DNA of 64,000 nt from the NCBI GenBank assembly GCA_963776055.1, contig CAVZLD010000018.1, positions 50,381 to 114,380 of the forward strand, read 5' to 3'. Positions within the stretch are counted from its first letter, which is position 1. Each line of letters begins with the position of its first letter. The notes under the pieces were generated by a model. It was not told the DNA's origin, did not search any database, and saw only the letters and a list, made by a program, of their open reading frames with translations. Of this stretch, positions 27,814 through 35,916 are shown one piece after another. The position numbers and the translations under genes were made by a program. This DNA is from CAVZLD01 sp963776055. GTDB taxonomy: Bacteria; Planctomycetota; Planctomycetia; Pirellulales; Pirellulaceae.

Positions 27814-28155
27814 ATGGTGGAACGCTTTGGATGGGTGGGCCAGCTGAAGCCCGACATGGTTCAGAAATATGTAGACCTACATGCCGAGACATGGCCGGCC
27901 GTGCTGCGGCGAATTACGGATTGCAACTTGCGTAACTATTCTATTTTTCATACGGCCATGCCGACCGGCGAACACCTCTTGTTCAGCTACGTGGAATACA
28001 CGGGCAGCAATTTCCAAGCCGATATGCAACGGATGGCAGCTGATCCGGAAGTCCAGCGTTGGTGGGCCGAGTGCAAGCCGTGTTTCGAGCCGGCGCCAGA
28101 CCTGCCACCGGGCGAAGTCTGGACTGCGATGGAGTCGATTTTCTTTCAAGAGTGA
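27814..28155 (+). CDS. rhaM: L-rhamnose mutarotase family protein
   Basis: 113 residues from ATG 27814 (MVERFGWVGQLKPD); the frame is open upstream but has no family match there. The body follows the RhaM (DUF718) ferredoxin-like fold: GQLKPDMVQKYVDLHAETWP at the start, with the histidine that is catalytic in RhaM, CNLRNYSIFH, a second strand pair LLFSYVEYTG, and RWWAECKPCFEP with the paired tryptophans near the active site. The enzyme interconverts alpha and beta anomers of L-rhamnose (or of fucose in relatives) so that the isomerase and transporter see the right form. The RhaT-like symporter and URO-D-like genes follow on the same strand, which supports a deoxysugar role. Confidence 0.87.
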   Translation: MVERFGWVGQLKPDMVQKYVDLHAETWPAVLRRITDCNLRNYSIFHTAMPTGEHLLFSYVEYTGSNFQADMQRMAADPEVQRWWAECKPCFEPAPDLPPGEVWTAMESIFFQE

Positions 28156-28647
28156 TGGGCATCCCTGTTCGCTGGTTCGGGACGCGCGATCTCTGTCGAG
28201 GATATCTTTGCCGCGAAGACTTCTCGCTTCGCGATGGATCTCCTGAGAACCTGCTGGGAATTGACATCGCCTGGCGCCAGTGCTCCGTCGTCCCCGATGC
28301 CTCAATAGGTTATGCTGGCTCGATCGCAGGACGGTGAGACACTCTACGCGATTGCCCTTGGATAGCCTGGCGAGTGAAACTCGAGCATCATGCAAGCACT
28401 GCGTGCGGAGCAACTCGAAAACCGCTCGATCCGATCCGTTCGCCTGATGGGATCGGATGAGGCTATCTGATGTCATCCGCGCGAAAAGTGTCTGCAAGTT
28501 TCCTCTCCCCAACAGTTGCCCTGTGAACATGCATTGGTGTTGAGAATCGAGTTACAGCAAGAATGTTGCCGCCGAAGCGTGATCGACTGACGCATGGTTC
28601 GCGCGTCGGCAGGCTACCACGGACGAGACGCAGGAGGCCTTCACGAG
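28156..28647. other. 492-bp gap between mutarotase and symporter genes with no recognised gene
   Basis: Open frames on either strand are shadows of the flanking genes or lack family features. The only usable feature is AGGAGG (28632-28637), ten bases before ATG 28648 of the symporter. A promoter for the symporter probably lies here but is not identifiable by eye. Confidence 0.4.
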
Positions 28648-29415
28648 ATGCAGTCAAACCCACTTTTGGGAGTCGTCCTTCATAGCATCGGAGCACTCTC
28701 CTCATCCAGTTGCTATACACCACAGAAACAGACAAAGCTCTGGTCGTGGGAAGTCTATTGGATCATGACGGCGACCTTCGCTTGGCTTATCTTGCCGATC
28801 GCGGGTGCCTTTCTGACGATCCCCGACTATTGGGAAGTGCTGGCTGCCTGCCCGCTTGACGTGAAGCTGCGGACGTTTGGTTTGGGAGTCATTTACGGTG
28901 TCGGGGGACTCACCTTCGGCTTGGGGATCCGTTACATCGGTTTCTCGCTGAATTACGCCATCGCCATCGGGATTTCTGCTGGGTTGGGAACACTTGCCCC
29001 TTTGATCTGGCACCCAAACGACGGTTTCGTTTGGCAGATCTTCGACAAGTTCTCGACGTTACCCGGACAAATCGTGTTGGCCGGAATCCTCATCTCACTG
29101 CTAGGTATCGGAGTGTGCGGGCTGGCCGGCCTGCTTGCGCGAGCGCGCGGGAGGGGACTTGCCGTCCAAGTATTCGTTCAACATCGGTGTCCCAATGGCG
29201 ATGACCGCCGGAGTACTCTCGGCGGTTTTCAACTTCTCGCTCTTGGCCGGGGAGCCGCTGGAAAAGGCAGCCCTGGCCGCCGGAGCGAGCGACCTGCTGA
29301 AGATGAACGCCATCTACCCGTTCTCCAACGGCGGTGCATTTCTGACGAACTTCGTCTGGTGTTCTTTTCTGATTACCCGCAACCGCACGGGCGGCCAGTT
29401 TCTTCGACTACCTGA
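28648..29415 (+). CDS. rhaT: L-rhamnose/proton symporter (RhaT-like), N-terminal fragment
   Basis: ATG 28648 has AGGAGG ten bases upstream. The sequence gives about five transmembrane helices. The first covers LLGVVLHSIGALSSSSCYTP, which resembles RhaT's first helix, and YWIMTATFAWLILPIAG, FGLGVIYGVGGLTFGLGIRY, IAIGISAGLGTLAPLI and IVLAGILISLLGIGVCGLAG follow. These match the N-terminal half of RhaT-family carriers, which import L-rhamnose with a proton. From about 29135 the frame reads nonsense (ARARGRGLAVQV...) while the second half of the carrier continues in another frame, so everything after ~29140 in this entry is out of frame. Joined length is about 359 residues, close to the usual ~345. 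Confidence 0.8.
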   Translation: MQSNPLLGVVLHSIGALSSSSCYTPQKQTKLWSWEVYWIMTATFAWLILPIAGAFLTIPDYWEVLAACPLDVKLRTFGLGVIYGVGGLTFGLGIRYIGFSLNYAIAIGISAGLGTLAPLIWHPNDGFVWQIFDKFSTLPGQIVLAGILISLLGIGVCGLAGLLARARGRGLAVQVFVQHRCPNGDDRRSTLGGFQLLALGRGAAGKGSPGRRSERPAEDERHLPVLQRRCISDELRLVFFSDYPQPHGRPVSSTT

Positions 29416-29725
29416 ACACGGAGCCGGCACGCTGGTGTTCTACTATCTGATGGCCTTACTGAGCGGAGCGTTCTGGTATTTTCAGTTCTTCTTCTACGGA
29501 ATGGGCCACACGCACATGGGCACGACCTACGGATTTACGAGCTGGGCGCTGCACATGTCGATGCTGATCTTGTTCAGCAATCTGTACGGTTGGCTGTTTC
29601 GCGAATGGGAAGGAGTGGGCAAACGCCCTCGCCGCGTGCTGCACTTGGGCATGGCCGTGATCGTTGCCGCCACGCTGATCATCACCTATGGCAACTACCT
29701 GGGGGAATCGGCGGTAGGGAACTGA
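29135..29725 (+). CDS. rhaT: L-rhamnose/proton symporter (RhaT-like), C-terminal fragment
   Basis: This continues the carrier after the frameshift near 29135. It opens with a cytoplasmic loop (RERAGGDLPSKYSFNIG), then GVPMAMTAGVLSAVFNFSLLAG, NGGAFLTNFVWCSFLI, GTLVFYYLMALLSGAFWYFQ, FYGMGHTHMGTTYGFTSWAL and LHLGMAVIVAATLIITYGNYLG. These are the last five helices of RhaT-type transporters, including the conserved FFFYGMG motif. The stop is 16 bases before the URO-D-like gene, whose ATG follows AGGAGGACGATCGG, so the two are probably cotranscribed. Confidence 0.8.
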   Translation: MRERAGGDLPSKYSFNIGVPMAMTAGVLSAVFNFSLLAGEPLEKAALAAGASDLLKMNAIYPFSNGGAFLTNFVWCSFLITRNRTGGQFLRLPEHGAGTLVFYYLMALLSGAFWYFQFFFYGMGHTHMGTTYGFTSWALHMSMLILFSNLYGWLFREWEGVGKRPRRVLHLGMAVIVAATLIITYGNYLGESAVGN

Positions 29726-29741
29726 TGAGGAGGACGATCGG

Positions 29742-30953
29742 ATGGGAATGTTCGACACGACGGGGCGCGAAGCTGCCGGCAACACGCGCAGTAAGAACAC
29801 GCGGAAGAAGCTGCAGCGGATGAATCGGACGTTGCGGCATGAAGAAGCCGATCGTGTACCGATCAGCGATTTCTTCTGGGGTGGGTTCATCAAGCGTTGG
29901 CGAGAGGAATTGGAGCTGCCCGAGGACGCCAATCCATACTATCACTATGATCTGGATTGGATCGTTACCGTACCGAATATGGATCCGCAGATTCGTTCGT
30001 TCGAGACGGTCCGGGAAGATGACCAGGAGGTGGTCGTTGTCACCGGTTACGGCGCAGTGATGCGCAAGAAGTTTGACTTTCCGATGCCGGAATTCATTGC
30101 CTGGGAAACGGATTCGATTGAGAAACTGGAGTCGTTTCCGTTTGATTCTCCGGACGACCCGCGCCGATATTTCGAGGCTGGTGATAACCAGATCGCTGGT
30201 GTCGGCGACGGATTCGAACGCAACTCGCCGGCTTGGATCGAGACCGTCCGGCGATTGCGTCCCGATTTTCCGGTGTACGGCAGTATGATGGAGTGCTCCG
30301 AATGCCTGACGCGCATGATCGGTCAAGAGAACACGATGCTTTGGATCGGTATGTATCCGCAGCGGATGGGAGAGGCGATCAACCGCATCGGGCAGTTTTA
30401 CCTGGACTGCATGAAAGCGCAGATCGCGGCGGCGGATGGTTTGCTCGACGGGATGGTGATCTGGGGCGATGTGGCCTATCGGAACAGCATGTTCTTCTCA
30501 CCCGCTTACTGGCGGACCTACTTCAAGCCTTGGGTCGCAGCGATGGTCCGCGAATGCCACGCGCACAACCTGCCGGTCATCTATCACGGCTGCGGAAACG
30601 TGAATCTGATCTTCGAGGACTTCATTGAGATGGGGATCGAAAGTTACAACCCGCTCGAAGCGAAGGCCGACATGGATTGCGTGCAACTCCGTCGACAATA
30701 CGGCCATCGGTTTGGTGTGTGCGGAAACAGCGACATTCGAGTGTGGGAGGAAGGCGACAGGGAGGCACTCCGCCGGGAGATTCTCACCAAGCTGAATGCG
30801 GCGAAAGGCGGCGGCATGATTTTTCAGTCCGATCATTCGGTGTCCAGTAGCGTTTCGGGACACACGTACGATTTTATTGTCAGCCTCGTGCGCGAGTATG
30901 GACAGTATCCACTCCAACTTGGCGAGTACGACCTGGACATGACGCAAGCATAA
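29742..30953 (+). CDS. Uroporphyrinogen decarboxylase-fold protein (URO-D family, sugar-cluster type)
   Basis: 403 residues, preceded by AGGAGGACG. The N-terminal third has RMNRTLRHEEADRVPISDFFWG, typical of URO-D superfamily proteins outside haem synthesis. The TIM-barrel core includes YGSMMECSECLTRMIG, DGMVIWGDVAYRNSMFFSP and the conserved end VIYHGCGNVNLIFEDFIEMGIESYNPLE. Haem-pathway URO-D is about 350 residues and has an N-terminal RxxxRQAGR motif, which is absent here, so this is not HemE. Members of this branch include corrinoid methyltransferase partners, and versions of unknown role often lie in planctomycete carbohydrate operons. Here it follows a rhamnose-type mutarotase and symporter, which suggests a part in sugar breakdown. 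The exact reaction is unknown. Confidence 0.8.
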   Translation: MGMFDTTGREAAGNTRSKNTRKKLQRMNRTLRHEEADRVPISDFFWGGFIKRWREELELPEDANPYYHYDLDWIVTVPNMDPQIRSFETVREDDQEVVVVTGYGAVMRKKFDFPMPEFIAWETDSIEKLESFPFDSPDDPRRYFEAGDNQIAGVGDGFERNSPAWIETVRRLRPDFPVYGSMMECSECLTRMIGQENTMLWIGMYPQRMGEAINRIGQFYLDCMKAQIAAADGLLDGMVIWGDVAYRNSMFFSPAYWRTYFKPWVAAMVRECHAHNLPVIYHGCGNVNLIFEDFIEMGIESYNPLEAKADMDCVQLRRQYGHRFGVCGNSDIRVWEEGDREALRREILTKLNAAKGGGMIFQSDHSVSSSVSGHTYDFIVSLVREYGQYPLQLGEYDLDMTQA

Positions 30954-30964
30954 CGTCCGTTCCA

Positions 30965-31900
30965 TCACGTCGCCGGTCTACTGTTTTGCAGGCAGCAAGC
31001 CACCAGGTCAGCAACCTGTGCTTCGCCCACACACATGACCGAATCTGCTCCGCCCCAATAGATCTTGACGGATCCATCTGGCTCAGGGACGGCGCCGCAG
31101 CTAAAGACCACGTTGTGGACGTAACCGGTGACTTCCCACGGGTCTGTCGGTTGCAGAATCCACGAATCACCTACCCCGAGAACTCGCGCCGGATCTTGCG
31201 CATCATGCAGTGCGACGCCCAAGCGATACACGGCTCCATCCATCGTCTGAAAGACACCATGGTAGATCGACAGCCAACCTTGTTCCGTCTTGATGGGAGG
31301 TGCTCCGGGGCCGATTTTCATTTCATCCCAGTGATAGGGCGCAGGCTTCATGACAACCTGGGACTTGCCCCAGAAAACTAGGTCTGGTGAATAGCTGATC
31401 CAGATCGACCAGGGCGAGATCTCGGAATGGGGCCGGTCAAGTCGGGCATAGAGTCCGTTGAATTTTTCCGGAAAAATCGCCGCGTTGCGATAGTCCGCCT
31501 GCGTGATGAGCGAGATCCGCTCAATCTGCACGAAGTCTTGCGTCTTCGCCAAGGCGATCCGCACACCGTTGCGTGAGTAGGCGCTATAAGTGATCAGATA
31601 GTCGTCCTCGACTCGCGTCACGCGAGGGTCTTCGACTCCGAATTCTTCGTAGGTGGCAAACGGACCGTCTTGCGCTGGTGTCAGAAAGGGCAGACGATCG
31701 GATTGGAAATGGAATCCGTCGAGACTGCGGGCCAAGCCAATGATCGACCGTCCGCTGCGCAGGTGGGACCGAAACAGCATGATGTACTCATTCTCGTGCT
31801 TGACCACAGCCGCGTTGTGAACCGTTTCCACCGGGTAAGGGACATCCGCCTTCGTGAAGATCGGATTCCCAGGGAATCGAGTGACGATGTCGTGTGTCAT
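30965..31900 (-). CDS. GH130 family beta-mannoside phosphorylase/hydrolase
   Basis: 311 residues. ATG 31900 overlaps the stop of the small upstream gene as ATGA, so translation is likely coupled. Five-bladed propeller signatures of GH130 are visible: NPIFTKADVPYPVETVHNAA, LRSGRSIIGLARS, the hallmark FGVEDPRVTRVEDDYLITYSA, AAIFPEKFNGLYARLDRP, KIGPGAPPIKTEQGWLSIYHG and VHNVVFSCGAV. The EDPR aspartate belongs to the catalytic region. Family members phosphorolyse or hydrolyse beta-mannosides such as beta-1,4- or beta-1,2-mannooligosaccharides in the cytoplasm; no signal peptide is present here. It is the last gene of a five-to-six-gene minus-strand operon with glycosyltransferases and a second GH130 domain. 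Specificity is inferred only from family. Confidence 0.88.
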   Translation of the reverse strand: MTHDIVTRFPGNPIFTKADVPYPVETVHNAAVVKHENEYIMLFRSHLRSGRSIIGLARSLDGFHFQSDRLPFLTPAQDGPFATYEEFGVEDPRVTRVEDDYLITYSAYSRNGVRIALAKTQDFVQIERISLITQADYRNAAIFPEKFNGLYARLDRPHSEISPWSIWISYSPDLVFWGKSQVVMKPAPYHWDEMKIGPGAPPIKTEQGWLSIYHGVFQTMDGAVYRLGVALHDAQDPARVLGVGDSWILQPTDPWEVTGYVHNVVFSCGAVPEPDGSVKIYWGGADSVMCVGEAQVADLVACCLQNSRPAT

Positions 31901-32127
31901 GATCGGCTTCTGATTCTCCGGTAGAACATATTCAGATAGTTGTTCGTGCGCTCGCGATGGTGGAGGCAGGTTTCATCATCTGGATGATGTAATGCCTGTC
32001 CGGCGCGATACCTTTCGGTCATCACCAGTAATTTCTCTCTCGAACCTGGTCTGGCCGCGGTGGGCTTGTTCTTGTTCGGCGGCTGAAATCGGTACTCTCG
32101 GCTCTGCAGAATGTAGTCCATCCTCAT
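31897..32127 (-). CDS. Small conserved-looking protein of unknown function (76 aa)
   Basis: The stop TGA (31897-31899) overlaps the ATG of the GH130 gene as ATGA, and the start lies 73 bases after the GH130-GT4 gene ends. The protein is basic and without hydrophobic segments: REYRFQPPNKNKPTAARPG, then LVMTERYRAGQALHHPDDET. The ATGA overlap and the position inside an operon argue that it is real. It might be a small regulator or accessory protein. No family is recognised. Confidence 0.5.
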   Translation of the reverse strand: MRMDYILQSREYRFQPPNKNKPTAARPGSREKLLVMTERYRAGQALHHPDDETCLHHRERTNNYLNMFYRRIRSRS

Positions 32128-32200
32128 CTTCCTTGTGTTTCACGACCATTCGGCGGTCTGTAAGCTGTGTTCGCGACTTTTGGCGTGACGGTTCCGCACG

Positions 32201-34438
32201 CTAAGCGTGCCGATGGCTTTCGTGCTCGAATACCTGTTCATAGATCCGTTCATATCCCTCCACCATCGTCTCGATGGAAAATCGTTGCCGCACCCGCTCC
32301 CGGCAGGCGGTCCGATCAACGAGCTGAAGCTGATCCAGCGCATCGACGGCTTGATGCACGCTATTGACGAGAAATCCCGTTACCCCGTCCTCGATCACTT
32401 CACGGCAGGAGCCGCGATTCATGGCAATCACGGGAACGCCGGCGGCGTTCGCCTCTGCCAGCACGAGTCCAAATCGCTCCGGAATCGTATTGAGATGCAA
32501 CAGCGCTCGGGCGCGGGCAAAGAGGTCATTCTTGCCGGCGACGTCTAGCGGTCCGGCGTATCGGATGAGTCCCTCGCGAAGATGCGGTTCCACTTGTTCG
32601 TGAAAATAGCTCTTGTCCTGAATGATGCCAGCGATCACCAGCGGCCATCCTCTCTGGTTGGCGACTTCGATGGCTAAGTGGACCCCTTTGTCTGGGTGAA
32701 TTCGGCCCAGAAAGATTAAGTCTTCGCCAGGCGATGGTTGAAGTGGGTATAGCGCGAGATCGATGCCGTTATACACTGTGCCGAGGTAATTCAGTCCCGG
32801 CGCTCGATCGGAGTCACTGATCGAAACAAAATATCCATCGCGGTATTTGCGGTACACCGCCATGATCTGCGGTGATGAAAAGCCGTGGATCGTGGTGACT
32901 ACCGGCGTACTTACCAGCCGAGTGTAAGTCAATGCCATGAAGTCGTAGTGACTGTGGATCAAATCAAACTCGGCCGCTCTCTCAAATACTTCAGAAATGT
33001 GCAGGTATTCGGCGACTTTGGGATCGGCAGACGAGTCTTCTTCGTAGCCCCGATCAACCACCGCGTGCAAACGAGCGCCGGTCACGGAGTCTCCTGTGGC
33101 GAAAAGTGTCACGTCCCACCCGCGGGCGACGAGGCCTTCGGTGATGTTACTCGCAACGGTTTCCCAGGCGCCGTACTGCCGAGGCGGTGTCCGCCAGGCG
33201 ACAGGTGAGAGAACTGCGATTCGCTTCTTGGTATGTGCCACGGTGCTCAATGATTCCTCGCATTCCATGGCCGCCAGAACCTCATCCAACGGGGCTGTGG
33301 CGAAACCGGTGGCGTGATCGGCCATTCCGTACGGAATAATGAGATCGTTGTTGTGTAGCAGCGCACCGCAGGTATAGACCACGTTGGGCACGTAGCCCTT
33401 TCGTTCGTTTTGGTTCGGCCGAAGCAAAGGTGCACGCAAACGGCCAATCACCTTACTGGGATCGTCCCGATCTAACAGGAATGCGCCAATGCAGTACTCG
33501 CGGAGTGGGCCGACACCATGACTCAGCACCAGCCAGCCTGCGTCCGTTTCCATGGGCGAACCGCAATTTCCAATCTGGACGAGCTCCCACGGAAAGGTTG
33601 GCTTCAACAGTATTTTGCGCTCGTTCCAGAAATGGACGTTATCCGAGAAACTGAGATAGATGCTTTCGTTGTCCTGTCGCGCGAGCATCGCGTAGTGCCC
33701 GTCAATCTTTCGGGGAAACATCGCCATCCCCTTGTTCTGCGCAGCCGGTCCGTTCAACGTAATAAAGCGGAAACGAAGGAAATCCGACGTCTCTACCATT
33801 TCGGGCATGATCACTTTTCCGTCGAAGGCGGTGAAGGTTGCATAGTAGATGTGGCTGCCATCGTCGTTGCGGAATCGGACAAATCTCGCGTCCTCGATTC
33901 CGTTTTTCTGGGACGGCGTCGCGGGAAACAGAATCCGAGCGGAAAGTTGCTGATCGGATTGGAACTGGACCTCGTAGTTCGAACAGGCGAGCATCCAAAT
34001 CCCGTGCGCGGTGGTCTGGTCTTCTTGGAGTACGCCTGCTGCCCGCCGTTCCTGGTCGACTTCCGCATCAATGCCGTACCGGAGCTCCTGCATCGTGAAT
34101 AGGCTGCCCAGGCGATCCATGATGCGGCCCGTGAATTCGCCGCTCAGTCCCAATTCACGAAGTTTTCGCGCAAACAAACCCTTCTCATACGAAGGATTGG
34201 GAATCTGCCGAGGCTCCGTCAGAAAACCGGCGGCGTCCAGTACTTCAATCTGATTGTTGGGCTGGATCACACCGGTGCGAAACGCGATCGAGGATACGTG
34301 TCCTTCGCCCGTTGCGCAGACTGAGGATGAACCGCATGGCCCCCGGTAGGAGTCCTGTTTGGTCCGGGTGCGGAATAATCGATGGGTTGAAGAGAGCCGT
34401 GGATTCGAGCGAGTACTCGGCGAGGAAATAGGAGCCAA
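32201..34438 (-). CDS. GH130-GT4 fusion protein, main fragment (phosphorylase domain plus glycosyltransferase)
   Basis: Real coding in this frame starts after the frameshift near 34312-34320 (ATGEGHVSSIAFRTG) and runs ~700 residues. The first ~375 residues are a GH130 propeller: GIEDARFVRFRNDDGSHIYYATF hallmark, MAMFPRKIDGHYAMLARQD, IGNCGSPMETDAGWLVLSHG and GYVPNVVYTCGALL. The rest is a GT4 (GT-B fold) glycosyltransferase: KKRIAVLSPVAWRTPPRQYGAWE at the acceptor-side start, HSHYDFMAL, TIHGFSSPQ, FLGRIHPDKGVHLAIEVA donor-side strand, and IPERFGLVLAEANAAGVPVI carrying the E-x7-E motif. A phosphorylase and a transferase in one chain could make and recycle the same glycosidic bond. It sits in an operon with a second GT4, a toroid protein and another GH130. 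Probably cytoplasmic. Confidence 0.85.
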   Translation of the reverse strand: MAPISSPSTRSNPRLSSTHRLFRTRTKQDSYRGPCGSSSVCATGEGHVSSIAFRTGVIQPNNQIEVLDAAGFLTEPRQIPNPSYEKGLFARKLRELGLSGEFTGRIMDRLGSLFTMQELRYGIDAEVDQERRAAGVLQEDQTTAHGIWMLACSNYEVQFQSDQQLSARILFPATPSQKNGIEDARFVRFRNDDGSHIYYATFTAFDGKVIMPEMVETSDFLRFRFITLNGPAAQNKGMAMFPRKIDGHYAMLARQDNESIYLSFSDNVHFWNERKILLKPTFPWELVQIGNCGSPMETDAGWLVLSHGVGPLREYCIGAFLLDRDDPSKVIGRLRAPLLRPNQNERKGYVPNVVYTCGALLHNNDLIIPYGMADHATGFATAPLDEVLAAMECEESLSTVAHTKKRIAVLSPVAWRTPPRQYGAWETVASNITEGLVARGWDVTLFATGDSVTGARLHAVVDRGYEEDSSADPKVAEYLHISEVFERAAEFDLIHSHYDFMALTYTRLVSTPVVTTIHGFSSPQIMAVYRKYRDGYFVSISDSDRAPGLNYLGTVYNGIDLALYPLQPSPGEDLIFLGRIHPDKGVHLAIEVANQRGWPLVIAGIIQDKSYFHEQVEPHLREGLIRYAGPLDVAGKNDLFARARALLHLNTIPERFGLVLAEANAAGVPVIAMNRGSCREVIEDGVTGFLVNSVHQAVDALDQLQLVDRTACRERVRQRFSIETMVEGYERIYEQVFEHESHRHA

Positions 34439-34727
34439 TGAGGAGGCGTCGCTGCTCCGTCAGATCGCGTCCCGGATCGTACTCCTGCCGAACTTGTTCG
34501 AAGCGTTCCAGCAGTCTTTCTCGCAGTCGGTCGTGCCGTTGCGAAAAGTCGGCAGTGACTTCCTCCAAAAGAGGGCGTATCTGCTGCTCGGGGAGCGCCA
34601 TGATTCGGCGGACAATCATACGAACGCGCTGAGTGCCTCCCGGATTGAACGGGCGTAGCAGAACACGTGACTCATCCGGCCTGAGAACGGTGTCGTCGCG
34701 TCGAACATTGATTGGCTTGTGGTCCAT
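34245..34727 (-). CDS. GH130-GT4 fusion protein, N-terminal fragment
   Basis: This is the start of the GH130 domain, split off by the frameshift near 34312-34320. It begins eight bases after the toroid gene ends. DESRVLLRPFNPGGTQRVRM, RRIMALPEQQIRPLLEEV, DFSQRHDRLRERLLERFEQV and LIGSYFLAEYSLESTALFNP followed by SIIPHPDQTGL and MRFILSLR are characteristic of the large GH130 subfamily with a helical N-terminal extension. After FILSLR the frame becomes nonsense (NGRRTRILDR...), while ATGEGHVSS continues elsewhere. The joined fusion is about 840 residues. Confidence 0.8.
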   Translation of the reverse strand: MDHKPINVRRDDTVLRPDESRVLLRPFNPGGTQRVRMIVRRIMALPEQQIRPLLEEVTADFSQRHDRLRERLLERFEQVRQEYDPGRDLTEQRRLLIGSYFLAEYSLESTALFNPSIIPHPDQTGLLPGAMRFILSLRNGRRTRILDRVSHRCDPAQQSD

Positions 34728-34735
34728 AGGAGGAC

Positions 34736-35860
34736 TCAGCTCCCGGCTTGGTGGTGCTTTCGGCGTGTCGATGGCCCATCCGTTTCTCCACGGGCAAGGC
34801 TCGTCCTATTCGAGGTGTCCGCCGGTCGCGAAAGGTCACCGATCTGTAACTCAGTCCAAAGATAGGCCAGCGTCGATTCTGCCCCTTGATTTTCGTTGAC
34901 GCCCCTTGATTCGAGACCGTCGCAACAGGAGCCAATCTGCCCATCGGCCAATGGCAGTTGCAGGCTGTTCTCGCCAAGAAACCACCCACGAGCACGGTGA
35001 AATAGGGCCAGATACTTTTCGTTGCCCAGTTGTGCATATGCCGCCAAGGCGGCGGATGCCATGGTCGATGCCTCCACAGGTTGCTGGTCGTAAAGCGATT
35101 TCTCTGCACCGTACGAGTACCAATCGTGGTTCCCGATCGGCCAGAACACGCCTTCCGCGGTTGACGAGAACTCAAGGAAGCCCAAGGTCGACTCTGCGAC
35201 GTGGAGGAATGTCTCATCGAGCCAACACTCGGCCGCGTCGAACAATGCGTGCGGTAAGACCGCGTTGGCATAGGTCATCTGCGGTTCAAACCAATGCCAG
35301 TCCGAACGCCGCGAACGTTCGTAGCACTCAACAAGGCGGCCGGCCGCATTTCGGGCGATCTCTGCCATGGGCACGGTCTCTTCGAAGTCGGCGCGATAGA
35401 GTATGGCCCAGGCTTGAATCACATAGGCTTGCGCCCGCAGACTTCTGATCTGCTCCAGTGCCGGTAGAGCATCATTCAGCAGTTCACGCGCCAAACGACG
35501 GAAACCCTTGGGCAACTTGCTAGAGAGCACTTCTGCTAACGCGAGGACCGCTTGGCCTTGGCAATCGCCGGTCCCTCCTGTATCGAGCCAGTCGCGCTGA
35601 TAACTGAGGTAGTTGTGGAATCCGCGTACCGGGTGTCGAGCATGCTCGAGAAAGCTCAAATAGCACGAAACACGTGAAAGCAGACGGTCACTAGGACGGG
35701 AGTCCCACAGGCGTGCGCACAACCGCAGGGCTCGTGCGTTGTCATCGGTCGTGTAGCCGCTTTCGCGGCGCGGGACACTGTGGATCGCGTGTTGAATCAT
35801 TCCAGTCGAATCGGTCATGCGATCCAAATGCGTGAGTGGCAAGCGAGGGGGAACAGTCAT
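34736..35860 (-). CDS. Glycosyltransferase-associated alpha/alpha-toroid protein
   Basis: 374 residues from ATG 35860 (MTVPPRLPLTHLDRMTD), which follows GAAAGAAG. The frame is open upstream to 35980 but without family sequence. The signature PLTHLDRMTDSTGMIQHA, GYTTDDNARALRLCARLW, HPVRGFHNYLSYQRDW, DCQGQAVLALAEVL, DWHWFEPQMTYANAVLPHAL, GVFWPIGNHDWYSYG and PVEASTMASAALAAYAQ is a repeated helical-pair pattern (six-hairpin type). The same module is found fused to or beside GT4 mannosyltransferase-like enzymes and GH130 phosphorylases. It could be a glycosidase, epimerase-like or binding protein; no reaction has been assigned to my knowledge. It lies 56 bases after the GT4 gene and eight bases before the GH130-GT4 gene. 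Confidence 0.8.
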   Translation of the reverse strand: MTVPPRLPLTHLDRMTDSTGMIQHAIHSVPRRESGYTTDDNARALRLCARLWDSRPSDRLLSRVSCYLSFLEHARHPVRGFHNYLSYQRDWLDTGGTGDCQGQAVLALAEVLSSKLPKGFRRLARELLNDALPALEQIRSLRAQAYVIQAWAILYRADFEETVPMAEIARNAAGRLVECYERSRRSDWHWFEPQMTYANAVLPHALFDAAECWLDETFLHVAESTLGFLEFSSTAEGVFWPIGNHDWYSYGAEKSLYDQQPVEASTMASAALAAYAQLGNEKYLALFHRARGWFLGENSLQLPLADGQIGSCCDGLESRGVNENQGAESTLAYLWTELQIGDLSRPADTSNRTSLARGETDGPSTRRKHHQAGS

Positions 35861-35916
35861 GATTCTTCTTTCCGCAGGCGAGTCGCCTGCGGGATTCTTC
35901 CTGCGTGGTGAGTGTA

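Noticed and set aside
29742..30953. hemE (haem-pathway uroporphyrinogen decarboxylase)
   Set aside because: The N-terminal RQAGR motif of HemE is missing and the neighbours are sugar-related genes, so a non-haem member of the fold is more likely.
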